From Rhipidocladum racemiflorum (Eukaryota; Streptophyta; Magnoliopsida; Poales; Poaceae), in NCBI GenBank assembly GCA_036346355.1, contig CM070591.1, forward strand, positions 21,560,001 through 21,624,000: a DNA stretch of 64,000 nt, given 5' to 3'. The notes below the pieces were generated by a model that saw only the letters and a program-made list of their open reading frames with translations, had not been told where the DNA came from and ran no database searches. Both the position numbers and the translations under genes were made by a program. Below, one piece after another: positions 1 to 12,045 of this stretch (the stretch's first letter is position 1; every line of letters starts with the position of its first letter).

Positions 1-67
1 TTCCAAAATTCACCAAAATGCCAAATCACACATGAATTTAAGAAAAGCAAAATTTTGGGATGTTACA
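1..67 (-). repeat. 3' LTR of G1, first 67 bp only
   Basis: The segment ends in TGTTACA, the reverse complement of the TGTAACA that begins every LTR of this family, and its sequence matches the outer end of the other G1 LTR (8990-9054) almost base for base. The rest of this LTR lies left of the window. Confidence 0.9.
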
Positions 68-80
68 AACCTCCCCTTAA
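68..80 (-). other. Polypurine tract of G1
   Basis: Read on the minus strand this is TTAAGGGGAGGTT, a purine run directly abutting the 3' LTR. It is the expected plus-strand primer site. The same tract precedes the LTRs at 42708 and 51826. Confidence 0.85.
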
Positions 81-109
81 TAGAATCTCGTCCCGAGATT
101 CAGGGCTTA

Positions 110-3100
110 CTAAAGGAATAGGTTTGGAAACTCTTTCTTCAAATCCTCTTCGCTCCCAAGTCGCTTCGCTTTCTTCATGGTTGCTCCACTCGAACTCTCT
201 GAAACGGGTTGACTTGTTTCTAGTTTCTCGATCCATTGTGTCTAGAATCCTCACTGATGCTCCTTATAAGTCAAATCCTCTTGCAACTCAATTGACTCTA
301 GCGGTGTCTGTTCCTCGTGAACTCGGAGACACTTCTTTAATCGGGACACATGGAATACATCATGCACTCCTCGCCAACGATCGTGGCAACTCCACTGTAA
401 GCAACTTCGCCTCTGCGACTCAAAATCTTAAATGGTCCAACATAACGGGTGCGAGTTTCCCTTTGGCATGGAACCTCTTAACTCCCCGAGAGGCGTAACT
501 CGAGGTAAACAAAGTCTTCTCGTTCAAAACTCAAGTCTCGGCGACGATTGTCGGCATAACTCTTACATCGAGATTGGGCTATCTTCAACCTTTCCCTAAT
601 CATAGCGACCGCTTCTTCACCTCTTGAAGAATATCAGGCCCAAAGACACGGCGCTCGCCGTCTCATCCCAATTCAATGGCGTCCGACAGGTCGACCATAC
701 AAAGGCCTCAAAAGGTGACATCTCAGAACTAGCCTGATAACTATTGTTGTAATCGAACTCGGCATACGGCAAACTCTTATCCCAAGAAGTAGCATAAGCT
801 AATGCACAAGCTCTCAACATATCCTCCGAATCTGGTTGACTCTTTCGGTCTGTCCATCCGTCTGCATGGATGATAAGTATCTTGAAGTTCGAACGGGTTC
901 CCATGGCTTCATGCAACTTATTCCGTAACCTTGAGGTAAATTGGGTACCCTCTGTCCGATACAATCCTCTTTGGCACTCCGTGCAAACAGACAATCCCGA
1001 TCATGTACAATTACGCTAATTTATCTCCCGAGTAAGTGGTCTTCACGGGGATAAAATGGGCTACTATAGTTAAGCGATCCACTATAACCCATATGGAGTC
1101 ATAACCTCCTTGAGTCTTCGGCAAAACTGTAATGAAATCCATTCCGATTTCCTCCCAATTCCACTCATGTATTTTCAGCGGTTGTAGCAATCCTGCCTGG
1201 TCTCGATGCATTGCCTTGACTCTCTGGCATACGTCGCACAATGCAACATGCTCGGCAACTTCATGTTTCATACTCGGCCACCAGAATCTCTCCTTCAGAT
1301 CCTGATACATCTTGGCGCTTCCAGGATGAATTGAGTACTTGGAGTCATGTGCTTCTTCCAGAATCAGTTGCTTTAACTCCTTCTTGTTAGGCACACAAAT
1401 CCGATCCTTCATCCATAACGTGCCTTGCTCATCCAACTTGAAGTCCTCTGCCTTGCCTTCCTCCTTGATGAACTTAATCCTGCGGATCTTGTCATCATCC
1501 TTCTGTCCTTCTCGGATCTGATCCTCTAGGGTAGGCTTTACTTCCAATGTGGCCAAGAATCCGCTAGGTACAACCTCAATCTTCATTTTCTGAAAGTCCT
1601 CACATAACTCATCCTGACTTGTGGCTAGCAACGTACTCACGGTATGGCTTTTCCGACTCAGAGCATCGGCTACTACGTTGGCCTTCCCGGGATGGTAATG
1701 GATTCCAACATTATAGTCTTTGATCAACTCTAACCATCTCCTCTGCCTCATATTCAGATCCGACTGGGTGAATATGTACTTAAGGCTCTTATGATCCGTA
1801 TACACTTCACATCTGTTTCCAATCGATAGTGACGCCATATCTTCAAGGCATGCACTACGGCCTAACTCTAAGTCATGTGTCGGATAATTTTCCTCATGCG
1901 GCCTCAATCGCCTTGAAGCATAAGCGGCGACCTTTCCATCCTGCATCAAGACACATCCAAGTCCTTGGCGCGATGCGTCACAATAAATATCGGCTTTGAG
2001 CAACATCCGTAGAACTAACACCGGTGCCGATGTCAATCGCTTCTTCACTCCTGAAATCCTTTCTCACATTCTCAAGCGTCCATGCAAACTTCTTTTCCTT
2101 CTTCAAAGAATTGCGTAAGAGGTTTCGCAATTGTCGAAGCCTTCGATGAAACGGCGGTAGTATCCTGCCATTCCAAGGAAACTCCGACTGGGTCACGCCT
2201 TCTACCGCTCCCAATGTAACACAGCTTCTACTTTGCTTGGATCTACTGGCGACTCCTTCAAGCGGTCATTACATGTCCAAGAAACTCCACCTTGTCCTTC
2301 CAAAAATCACACTTGCCGAACTTGGCGAAAAGTTGCTGTTCCTCGCCTTTCCAAAACTCGCCTTAAGTGTTCGGCATGTTCATCCTCTGTCTTGGAGTAG
2401 ATTAGGATATCGTCTATGAACACGACGACAAACTTGTCCAAATATTCCATGAACACCTTATTCATCATATTCATGAAATAAGCTGGCGCATTTGTCAGCC
2501 CAAAGGACATAACTGTAAACTCGTAATGTCCATATCTTGACGAGAATGCGCCTTGAATATCTTCTGATCGGATCTTCAACTGATGGTATCCCGATCTCAG
2601 ATCAATCTTGGAGAAAACTCCGGCTCCTCTCAGCTGATCAAACAAATCATCAATCCTGGGTAGCGGATACTTATTCTTCACGGTGACTTCATTGAGTGCA
2701 CGGTAGTCAATGCACATCCTGAAACTCCCGTCCTTCTTCTTGACAAACAAAACTGGTGCTCCCCACGGCGACGAACTCGGTCTGATAAATCCTTTCTCCA
2801 TTAACTCCTCTAGCTGTTTCTTCATCTCTACCAACTCCTCGGTGGACATCCGATAGGGTCTCTTTGCTATCGGTGCTGTACCAGGTACAAGCTCTATCAC
2901 AAACTCTATGTCCCTGTCTGGCGGCATACCAGGTAGATCTTCAGGAAAAACATCGGGGTACTCATTCACTACTGAGACATCATCTATGCTGATTGCCTTG
3001 GTACTGTTAACCATCAACTGTCCATCTCTAACTGCGGTGGCTTGAAATTCCACTTTCTTCCCACACGGGCTCTCAACTGAGATAGTCCTTCGTCCACAAT

Positions 3101-3480
3101 CCAATACGGCCTTGTGCTTGGATAACCAATCCATTCCCAATATGACGTCTAAGGTCTGGGTCTCCAAAATTATAAGGTTTGCTAGGAACTCTATTCCATC
3201 TATTAGTATTCTCACCCCGGAACATCCTACTTTCGTTCGGAGTTCGGAACCAGGGGTTTGAACTAAAAGCATGCATCTAAGTCTTGCAATCCTCAAATCA
3301 TTTCTAGTAGCAAAGCCTTGCGAAACAAACGAATGTGAAGCTCTAGAGTCAAACAAAATCAAGCAGTGTATCGAGTTAACAAGTAACTTACCCAAGACGA
3401 CGTCCGTAGCATTCTCGCAGTGCATCTGCGGTGACATGGTTGACTCGGCCTCTCACCACGGCCTGGGTGTGGCTCCTGGT
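110..3480 (-). pseudogene. pol of G1: protease, RT, RNase H, integrase, chromodomain
   Basis: Minus-strand polyprotein in several frames. In order: a retropepsin with LFDSRASHSF near 3350 (the usual DSG is DSR, catalytic Asp kept); reverse transcriptase from about 2880, with its active site FIDD at 2409-2420; RNase H (YCDAS, YTDHKSL, VVADALS) at about 1985-1660; an HHCC integrase zinc finger with CDVCQRVK near 1215; the integrase core (GMDFIT, then a frame shift before the second Asp, IVSDRGTQF); and a chromodomain ending at the stop near 110, with WSNHEESEATWE visible. At least four frameshifts separate these blocks, notably near 2310, 2050, 1010 and 620. Many coincide with CAG or CTG sites where sister copies read differently, so some breaks may be sequence errors. 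Confidence 0.9.
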
Positions 3481-3489
3481 CTTTGGCGT

Positions 3490-4495
3490 CCTAGCTGGGG
3501 TGGTTCCTAGATTGAAGCGAATCGAGTCACTCCTGCCGTCTTCTTCGGACAACTGTTGGCAAAGTGTCCTGGCTCGTTGCAGGCTTGTAGCAGCGTCTCA
3601 CTGTTCCTTGATGACCGCTTGGAGTAGTGTTTCTAGCGGGCTGGGTCCGTAGTTCGATTGACAGGTCTTGGTCTTTGAGGATGGTGTCCTTGTTGCATTC
3701 TCGTGGTTGGAATCAAGAATTGATTTGGTGCAACTCTCAGCGTTGTTGCGTTCCCTGGCGTGATCCTTGCTTTGTTGCATCCTGCGCTTCTGTTCTCATC
3801 CAGTTCCTTGCGCTTTGTCCTCAAGAATAAGTGCCTTATTCACCAACTCTTGGAAATCTGAAAGGTGTGGGTGATCAATCCTACTTGCAATCCCGAGTTA
3901 AGTCCCTTCATGAAACGAGGCCTGGATTTATCCGTCGCTACATCCTCAGTGCGTAGCGTGCTAGCTGTGTGAACTTGTTCAGTAGCTCGACCACCGGTGA
4001 TTACCTTGCTTCAGTGCTCTGAACTCCTCCTTCTTAAGGTCCATGATTCCTTCAGGCACGTGATACTGTCGGAAAGCAGCTGTGAACTCTTCCCAAGTGA
4101 TATCTTGAGGGTTCTCTTGCGTGGCACAGAAATTCTCCCACCATTCGGCGGCTGTTCCTTCCAACTGATGAGAAGCGTAGAGTACCTTCTCATTTCCTAT
4201 GCATTGAGCTATGTGTAGCTTCCTCTCGATTGACCTTAACCAATCATCGGCCTCCAATGGATTGGCATTCCCGGAGAAAGTGGGTGGGTGAGTTCTCATG
4301 AACTCTGACAGTCTTGTATTCTGGCGTGGTCCCTGATTAACTTGATTAGCAGTGGCCTGAGCGGTGACGTGTTGCATTTGTTGCATCATAGCATGCATCA
4401 ACTGATTCTGGGCAGCGAGAAAAGCTCTCATTGGGGTTTTCTGCTGGGCGAGAACCACTTCCACTGCTTCCAAAGTTTCCACGGGTGTTCACCAT
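3490..4495 (-). pseudogene. gag of G1
   Basis: The start codon at 4495 opens MVNTRGNFGSSGSGSRP, shared with both tandem-element copies. The frame then shifts; the body holds the retrotransposon gag block with THPPTFSGNANPLEADDWL and EWWENF, typical of chromovirus capsid. Near 3540-3600 a CCHC zinc knuckle is recognisable at the DNA level (a GHFANSC-type coding stretch), but an extra base near a CTGCA site breaks its frame. The knuckle is followed by the protease region of pol. Gag forms the particle that packages element RNA. Confidence 0.82.
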
Positions 4496-4773
4496 CTGTC
4501 GGTTTGCTCTAGGTTTAGAGATGAGAGGGAAACAAGAATAGACAAGTAATATGGAACTTATGCGGGGCGAAAGGTGTACTTTAAGGTCCAACTTTATTAT
4601 TGATAACTTGGTATGATTGCTTACAATGCCTAAGGGCCTTGCAACACATACTGCACACTCAGCAAACAATGAAAATCCAAATCGAACTAACTCTGGAGTC
4701 TAATGCCTAAAGGGTGACTCTTTATTCTATGACGCGACTCGCGAAGGAGTCTCACTATAGAACCTATGCTCAC

Positions 4774-5490
4774 TCATCGAGAAAACCTCCACGGCACAGT
4801 GCAGGTCTTTGTGGCATAGGCGCCGAACGATCGCCATGTCCAAATGATCGTGTCCTCTCGTGGTAGTCGAAGAAGCGATGTCCTCATCGAGATCTCGACT
4901 CCTCTGGATCTGGCTCGTGTAGCTCAATCTTGGCTCTGGGTCCGTCCGTACAAGGTCATCTCCAACTCGTCAATCCTTCGTAGAAGGTGTGCCACATACT
5001 CTTGAGCTTCCCGCCATCTGTTCTTCTCTGTCGTGATCTCCTTGCGGGCCTTCTGTAGCTCCTTGCTTGTATTATCTAGTACATCCTCCTGGGCAACAAC
5101 AAATCGTGCCAACTGTGTAACCGTGGCATCCTCATCCTGAATCGCCTTCGGGTCAAGAAGGTTATCGCTGCGCGGATGATAACGGAACACCGTGCTCTCC
5201 AACTCTCTGGCGTAGATACGGGTAATGTGCCGCATTGCTCGTCGTGATACTTCTTGGATACCCATCTGCATTGTAGATCTCCTGGCAGTGCAGTGTATCG
5301 GGCGATTGCCTGGGCCCTTTTTCCTAGCAGGTACCTCAATCTTCACGTCACAAGCCTTAATCAATCCTGCTTGTCTGATCACTTCTACTTGGTACTGCGG
5401 CTTTTCAAAATCCCCGAGAGTCTGAAGCATGTGCCAAAGTTCTGCGGCGTGACCAACTCCCAGATCAACGTAGTTGAACTCTTCCTCCAT
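4774..5490 (-). pseudogene. ORF0: extra ORF between primer site and gag
   Basis: First ORF of the element, starting about 200 bases after the primer site. It opens MEEEFNYVDLGVGHAAELW and stays open for 188 codons; a frameshift near 4930 then leads into an acidic tail, ending at a TGA at 4776-4774 after a WRFSR motif. The protein would be about 235-240 residues: a basic central part (PARKKGPGNRP), a predicted helical stretch rich in Lys, Glu and Arg (around residues 130-180, possible coiled coil), and the acidic C-terminus. The same ORF occupies the same place in both internal regions of the tandem element. I do not recognise a named domain. It is not an antisense ORF and not env-like, since it lies upstream of gag and no hydrophobic segment is seen. 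Confidence 0.7.
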
Positions 5491-5691
5491 CTGTCACAAG
5501 AGTGCTTTACGTAAGAATTCGGAATTTTTAAATTGTGACAAGGTAAGGGAAAATTTCAGCAAGAGACAAGAAAAGAGAGAAGGGAATAAGTCGAGATGTC
5601 ATTTCTTGTCTTCACAAATTTTTAGCTTTTAGAAAATAGGTTTTATCCTCACTACGACCATTCTAGCTAGGGTTGAGCCTACAGTCAAGTA

Positions 5692-5705
5692 TGGCTCTGA
5701 TACCA
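5692..5705 (-). other. Primer binding site, initiator tRNA-Met type
   Basis: On the minus strand this reads TGGTATCAGAGCCA, complementary to the 3' end of plant initiator tRNA-Met, four bases inside the 5' LTR. The 200 bases between it and ORF0 hold no gene and form the untranslated leader. Confidence 0.9.
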
Positions 5706-5709
5706 CCTC

Positions 5710-8700
5710 TGTCGGGACCCCGAATTTGCAAATCCGGACCCTCTGTGTATTCAGCACTAGTCCAGAACGCGCTTAGTGCACACAGTCTTAACATCGGTAA
5801 ATATCACAATCATACCACTCGATACCGATAAAGTACTTTATTTAAATAGTTAAACTGGTTACTTGACCTTATGGTCAAATTACAAATATATGCCTCGCAA
5901 GGCGAAACTTATTCAGAGAAAAATAATAGCAGCGGAAAATCAAATAACCCGTGGCGCCATCCAAGATACCACAGCAACCGATCGGGCTCGCTTCCCTAAG
6001 TAGACGGATCTTCTTGGAGTTCCTCCTCCAAAGCTGGTGTAGTCTCCTCTTCAACTGGTGTTGTGTTGAGGCAAGGGTGAGTACTTGGTACTCAGCAAGT
6101 CATGCACAGAATGCAAGCTAATATACTATATGCATGGCTTGGTACAAAGGAATAGCTCAAGGTATATTTGCGATGCTTGACATTTGAAAAGTAATATAAG
6201 TAGATTCGAAAGCAGTAGAAACAAGTAAAGTATAAATAACTTTTCAAGGAAATTAATAAACATCTTTCCCATCCTACTCTATATTTCCATCAACTTCATT
6301 ATTAGTCCAACCCAACTTTTCAAACCAAAGTTATTTTTAGGAAAATCTAACCCTTGACTGTAATTCCCGAGCGATGTCCAATACGCGGACACGGCTATTC
6401 GAATAGATTCTAAACTCTGCCAGAGGTTATGCACTTTACCCACAAGATACAGTCAAACACCACAAAGGCGAGTTCAGTAACAAAGTCTTTCGGAAACCTC
6501 TAACAATACAAGTGGTCCTCCCGGTTATTGCACACTAACCCTTCCCTTAGCTAAGGCGAAGTCTAGGCCAATCAACCGTTAGATGGGTACTGGCCTCGGC
6601 CCGATGCGCTCCCCGCACAACTTACACAAAGGGTGTAGTTGACCTCCCGAGGTCCCACAGTGCGTTATTAGCAACTTAGTCAACTAGGTCCGTCCCATTA
6701 CGTACATGTGGTTGCACGTTAGACCCAGTTCAAAGGCTTGCAAGGTTAAGTCCTTAGGGTGACCAGGGCAAGACTACCCAAGAACCAAATCAACATCCCC
6801 AATGCCACAACCGCCCACCTGATTACTCTTGCCACATGCCCTGGCCGAAATCGTTTATCAAACCCGCTTGATTACCATGCACCACGTGCCATCAACATCA
6901 CATGATACCTTTCCAAAACAGGTTCAATATATCATTAAGTCAATATTAACATTTGATTGTCCAAAATCATGTCATGAGCACGAGTGTGTCTAAGCAAAGA
7001 TACTACAACGTTCTAAACCCATGTTGGCAATTTAATAATGTCCAACTAGTGATCCACAACTAGGGTGACAAAGGGTCATGGCACATATTTAAGTAATCAA
7101 GGTGTCATACAGCAAATTGGTATTTATCTAACCCCCATGTTTAAACAAAGTATCTTTCTAATTGAATTAGCATGCAATAGTTTAAATCAAAATAGATTTC
7201 GAAATAGGATCAACATGGTCAAAGCACAACTTGCCTTCAAAAAGTACTTGTTCTTGGTCTTGAGTTGGATCCTGAGTCAATACTTCTCCTTCGAATCCTT
7301 CCAGACTTCAACGCTCTACTCGTAAAGCGTGCAAATAGCAAATACACAAATAAACAATAGGCAAAAAGTGTCCAAACACCCAAATAAAATCCATAAACAG
7401 AGAGAACATAATTTTATGAATTTTTAGAAACTGGAATCGTCAAATTTGGAGTTAAAACGCAAAAGTTATGATTATTTAAAGTTTAAATAATCAATTAAAT
7501 AATTTTGCAGAGAAAAACTTTAGTCCAAAAATTAAATAAAATTCATATTTAGGTAGATCTCAATTTTATATAAATTTAGAAATTTGAATCACTCAAATCG
7601 GAGTTGAAACGCAAAAGTTATAAGCGTTTGAAGTTTGAATCTAAATTTGAATCAATATTTCGAATTAATAAATCATTTCCTTTTTTTGGAAATTAATTAC
7701 TGCGTCAGCGAGGACACGCGTCAGCTCCTGATTGGTCCACAGTGACCCGCTGACGTCACCACCGAACGGGTTCCGTGATGACGTCATGCTGACGTCAGCA
7801 TGACACGTGGCACCACACGGGTGCTGCCACGTGTCCGGTCCATGGACGGGGTCCATGGGCGGCACGGGTCCACGGTGGATCCGGTACAAGGCGTACGGTC
7901 GCTGACATGCGGGCCCTCCCTGTCAGCGGCACACCTCCACGCGCGGTGCGGTGGCCTGGCTACGTGGCACGATCCGAGCCGTTCGATTCGGATCGAACGG
8001 TTGAGATTGGATCCAATCCACCGCAACGTGGATTTCGTTGCAGTGACGTGGACGAACGAGGGCCGTTGGATTTTGATCCAATGGTTGAGATCTAATCTGG
8101 GTTCTACAGGGTTGGGGTGCACGTGGCTAACCTGGACCGTTGATCGGGATCGAACGGCTGAGGACCTTCGCGGGGCTTGATGGCGTCCGGCGGTGCTAGT
8201 TCGGCCGGAGAGGAGGAAGACGATGCGTAGCGCGGCGCTCCCGTGGGTTTCCGGCGAGGAGAGAACGTCCCACGGATGCGTCTCGCTTCGGGGGTCTCGG
8301 ATCCGACCTTGGGCGCGGCGGAGGATGGCGGATGGCGGCGGAACAAAGCGAAAACCACGGCGGTGCTTCACGCAACTACGGCGAGCAATCACGGCGTACT
8401 GGCGGCGGCTCGGCGGCTAAGACCTAGGGCAAAACACGAGCGGGGTGGCGGCGGTCCTCGAGGAACGTCTCGGCTTTAAATAGCCCCGGAGGCGTGCTCG
8501 GCGAGCCCTAGTCGGACACGGCCGCGCTCCGAGCCCGATTCGGCGAGGACGACGACCAGATGCCGCCCACGTGTCCCGCATCGAACGCCCACGCCAAGAC
8601 ACGCGACGCCGTCACACGCATGGCCGCTGGATCGAGATCCAACGGTCGGTGGCTAGGGTTAGGGTTGGGTTCGGCGACGCGCGTTCGACCGAATCAAGTG

Positions 8701-9054
8701 GCTCGGTCGGGTTGGTCGGACTCGAGCCCGACTTCGGACCGAGGAACAAGATACTAAACCGGCGATTTTAATATTCAAAATAATTCCCAGTAATTCATTT
8801 AATTCATTAAAAATAGCAAAATACTCAGAAAAATTCCAGAAAAATTTTGGAAAATATTTTGGAACATTTTGGACTCAAATAAAATATTTCCAACAAAATT
8901 TTATTTGCAAAATTTAATTCTTTAATTATTTCAAAATGGAATAAATTCAAATAAATTCCAAATAAATCCAAATAAATTCCAGAAAATTCCAAAAATTCAC
9001 CAAAATGCCAAATCACACATGAATTTAAGAAAAGCAAAATTTTGGGATGTTACA
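5710..9054 (-). repeat. 5' LTR of G1 (3.35 kb)
   Basis: Starts TGTCGGGACCCC and ends GGGATGTTACA on the plus strand, so the LTR itself runs TGTAACA...CCCGACA. U3 (right part) is GC-rich in the middle, with repeated palindromes of the CCGTTGGATC type and a TATA-like box. The left part is AT-rich and carries the polyadenylation-type AATAAA region near the LTR end. No protein is encoded; the short open frames are chance. Confidence 0.92.
8475..8482 (-). promoter_or_regulatory. TATA-like box in G1 LTR
   Basis: TATTTAAA on the minus strand, in a conserved GGCTATTTAA context, about 575 bp inside the LTR. The same box occurs at the matching place in the other LTRs of the family. Likely start of element RNA. 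Confidence 0.6.
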
Positions 9055-9055
9055 G

Positions 9056-11106
9056 TACAAAAGAGAGTATTTCAACCTGCATGCATTGTTGTTTGTAACA
9101 ATCAACGATTGGCCTGCTCTCGGTAACCTGTCCGGCCAAACTGTCAAAGGGTTTAAAGCATGCACCCAGTGCATAGATGAAACGGACTGCATGTACCTGT
9201 AAAACTCTCGGAAGTGTGTGTACATGGGCCACCACAGGTTTCTTCCTAGCAGTCTTGCTTTGAGGTGGAAAGGCAGTAAATTTAACGGGGGAACAGAAAT
9301 TCATGTTAAGCCTCAACATCGTAATGGGTGACTTGTGTTTGCTATGGTAAAGGATCTAAAAGTAGTATTTGGGAAGTGTATTGGAAGCATACCTGTGCCG
9401 AACGAGGATGGTCATGCCCCCACATGGAAGAAGAAATCAATATTTTGGGACCTGCCGTATTGGGAAGTTTTGGAGGTTCGTCACTCGCTTGACTTCATGC
9501 ACATCACGAAGAATGTTTGCTTGAACCTGCTAGGATACATAGATATGTACGGCAAATTGAAAGATACACTGCAAGCTCGGAAGGACCTTGAAGATATGGA
9601 GGTGAGGAGTGACCTACATCTGAAAAACAAAGAAGGGACAAAACAACTTTATCTACATCATGCGAGCTACACTCCAAGCAAAGAAGAGAAAAAAAGCATG
9701 ATTGAGTATTTGAACAGTGTGAAGGTCCCTTCTGGATACTCCTCAAATGTAAAGAGACTCATAAACACGAAGCAGAACAAACTCCAAGGCCTAAAATCCC
9801 ATGACTGCCTTGTGTTGATGAGACAGTTGCTCCTAGTAGCTATCAGAGGTATACTGCCTGAGGGGGTGCGGGGGACAATCACAAAGCTATGTTCCTTCCT
9901 GAACGCCATTTCGCAAAAGGTCGTCGAACCAGCTAAACTGCCTAAGTTGGCAGCTGATGTGGTACAAAGTTTGGTTAGCCTTGAGATGATCTTTCCTCCT
10001 ACATTCTTTGATATCATGGTTCATCTCACCGTCCACCTTGTCAAGGAGATAGGTATCCTCAGACTAGTGTATCTGCACAACATGTTCCCTTTCGAGAGGT
10101 ACATGAGTGTCCTCAAGAAGTACGTCCGTGACCATTCACGTTCGAAAGGCTGCATTGCCGAGGGCTACGTGACGGAGGAGGTGATAGAGTTTTGTGTTGA
10201 TTACATGAATGATCTAAATCCTATCGGCATCCCCATATCACGACACGAGGGGAGGCTATGGGGCAAAGGGACAATAGGAAGGAAGCAGTTGCATGCAATG
10301 ATCTTGTTGCATTCAAGCAAGCACATTTCACTGTTCTGAAGCAATCATCTATAGTTTCCCCCTATATCCTTCAGCACAAGAGTGTCCTATGCTGCGAGTT
10401 CACAGGGAAGACAGAGAGTTGGATAACCCTGAAGCACATGGATTCTTTCGGCAGCTGGCTACAGAAGTACATCCTTGAGGAAGGGTCAAACGATGAACTA
10501 TTGCAACGCTTGGCCAGGGGACCATCACAAGAAATCGTGACATTCAAGGGGTATGAGATCAATGGTTACACATTCTACACTAGATCCCCGGAGAACAGGA
10601 GCACCAACCAGAACAGCGGTGTCCGTATAGACGCCAAAGACAACAGTGGGAGGTTGGACACATATTATGGTTTCAAAGAAGAAATATGGGAGCTCGACTA
10701 TGGACCTCTCAAGGTCCCTCTATTTAAGTGCCAATGGGTCAAGCTGACTCCAAACGGTGTGAAGGTCGACAAATACGGCATGACAACTGTGGATCTCACA
10801 GAAGTCGGCTATAGGCGCGAACCGTTTGTTCTCGCAAACGATGTGATCCAGGTCTTCTATGTAATGGACATGTCAAGCAAACCTAAAAATCGAAAGGACA
10901 AGCAAAAAGTAATGCCAAAGCGACATGTGGTTCTCCAAGGCAAACGAAGGATTGTAGGAGTTGAGAACGTCACCGACGAGGAAGAGTATGGTCAGTTCGA
11001 CGAGCTCCCTCCTTTTACAGTTGATGTCGACATAAACGTCCTGCATGACAGTGATGTCGATGCTCCTTACATAAGTCATGATCATAACGAAGGAACAATT
11101 GTATAG
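9056..11106 (+). pseudogene. TNP2-like CACTA transposase, C-terminal two-thirds
   Basis: The frame enters directly after the G1 LTR with the end of the Transposase_21 (tnp2) domain: YFNLHALLFVTINDWPALG and a KACTQC motif. In-frame stops TAA at 9200 and TGA at 9329 follow. Then comes a long DUF4218 region (9335-10339) with HLTVHLVKEI and MFPFERYM motifs, a frameshift near 10300, and DUF4216 (about 10540-11000) containing GYTFYT and EEIWELDYG. The stop is TAG at 11104. TNP2 catalyses excision and insertion by binding element ends. Two stops, one frameshift and the G1 insertion make this copy dead. Identity rests on order and motifs and is secure. Confidence 0.92.
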
Positions 11107-11314
11107 ACGAAGACTTAAGATGTACTACTTGTATACAAATTATTCCATATGATCATGTTGATATATATGTTGATGTTTAACATTGCTTGTACATAATTTC
11201 TACAAATTGCATATGATCATGTTGATATATTGATGTTTAACATTGCTTGTACATAATTTCTACAAATTCTTCAATGAAACAATAGAATACAAACACTTTT
11301 AAATAAAACAATAG
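11107..11314. repeat. TNP2 3' flank with 62-bp direct repeat
   Basis: AT-rich, non-coding. A unit of about 62 bp with the core CATATGATCATGTTGATAT occurs twice in tandem at 11146-11268, followed by a short duplication of an AATAGAATACAAACAC segment. Probably 3' untranslated DNA of the transposase gene. Confidence 0.7.
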
Positions 11315-11962
11315 AATACAAACACTTTTTAAAAAAAACAAAGGCCCATGGGGCGCGAGTGTGGCTCGAGCACACAACCTCAAGCCCGCACTCAAGCGCC
11401 CGCACTAGCCAAGGGGGAGAGGAGAATTCTTGTTAATGAGCTTGGGCACCAACTTCTTTTAAGTATTACATGTCGGTAATTCTAGAAGCAGTTCTTAGTA
11501 CAAACCGCTTGTAGTCGGGGTCCTCTACAAGCGGTTTGTACTAAGAACCGCCTGTAGATGGGGTCCTCCACAAGCGGTGAAGCCAGCCTAGAGGTCCTCT
11601 ACAAGCGGTTAGTATTACGAACCGCTTGTAGAGTCCCTAATACAAACACTTTTTTTAAAAAAGAAAGGCCTGCGGGGCGCGAGTGGGGCTCGAACACACA
11701 ACCTCAAGCCCGCACTCAAGCGCCCGTGCTAGCTAAGGGGGAGAGGAGAATTCTTGTTAATGAGCATGGGCACCAACTTCTTTTAAGTATTACTTCCTGG
11801 TACTTCTACAAGCGGTTCTTAGTACAAACCGCTTGTAGTCGGGGTCCTCTACAAGCTGTTTGTACGAAGAACCGCTTGTAGACGGAGTCCTCCCCAAGCG
11901 GTCAAGCCAGCCTAGAGGTCCTCTACAAGCGGTTAGTATTACGAACCACTTGTAAAGTCCAT
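11315..11962. repeat. Tandem duplication, 324-bp unit
   Basis: Two diverged copies start at 11315 and 11639, each beginning AATACAAACAC. Each holds a GC-rich segment with a GGGCTCGAACACAC-type stretch, then a set of inverted 12-mers. The order of landmarks is the same in both copies. Confidence 0.85.
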
Positions 11963-12045
11963 TCTACAAGCGGTTTGTAGTACAAACTGCTTGTAGAGTG
12001 CCTTATACAAGCGGTTCGTACTACCAACTGCTTGTAGAAGTGGGT
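11490..12045. repeat. Array of inverted 12-mers CTACAAGCGGTT
   Basis: At least ten copies of CTACAAGCGGTT or its complement AACCGCTTGTAG, mostly arranged as hairpins about 30-35 bp across. They resemble the subterminal repeats that TNPA-type proteins bind at CACTA ends, but here they lie between the two genes. CACTA-B has an analogous internal array. Confidence 0.8.

Larger units (their letters stand above)
1..9054 (-). mobile_element. Ty3/gypsy chromovirus G1, 3' end cut by window edge
   Basis: This is a nearly complete LTR retrotransposon read on the minus strand. The 5' LTR, an initiator tRNA-Met primer site, ORF0, gag, pol with a C-terminal chromodomain, a polypurine tract and the first 67 bp of the 3' LTR are visible. 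Protease-RT-RNase H-integrase order and the chromodomain place it among the chromoviruses; the very long LTRs suggest a Tekay/Del-like lineage, which is inference. It is inserted inside the TNP2 gene of CACTA-A, whose reading frame resumes directly after the LTR at 9056. The right flank starts GTACA; the matching left duplication lies outside the window. Relatives in this window are the solo LTR at 24195 and the tandem element at 33557. Confidence 0.93.

Noticed and set aside
4727..4927. Separate 66-codon ORF downstream of ORF0 in G1
   Set aside because: It covers the ORF0 acidic tail region after a frameshift; the sister copies show it as part of ORF0.
7784..8602. Several frames of 60-200 codons in the G1 LTR (also in the matching LTR regions)
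   Set aside because: GC-rich LTR promoter DNA; frames are not conserved between LTR copies.
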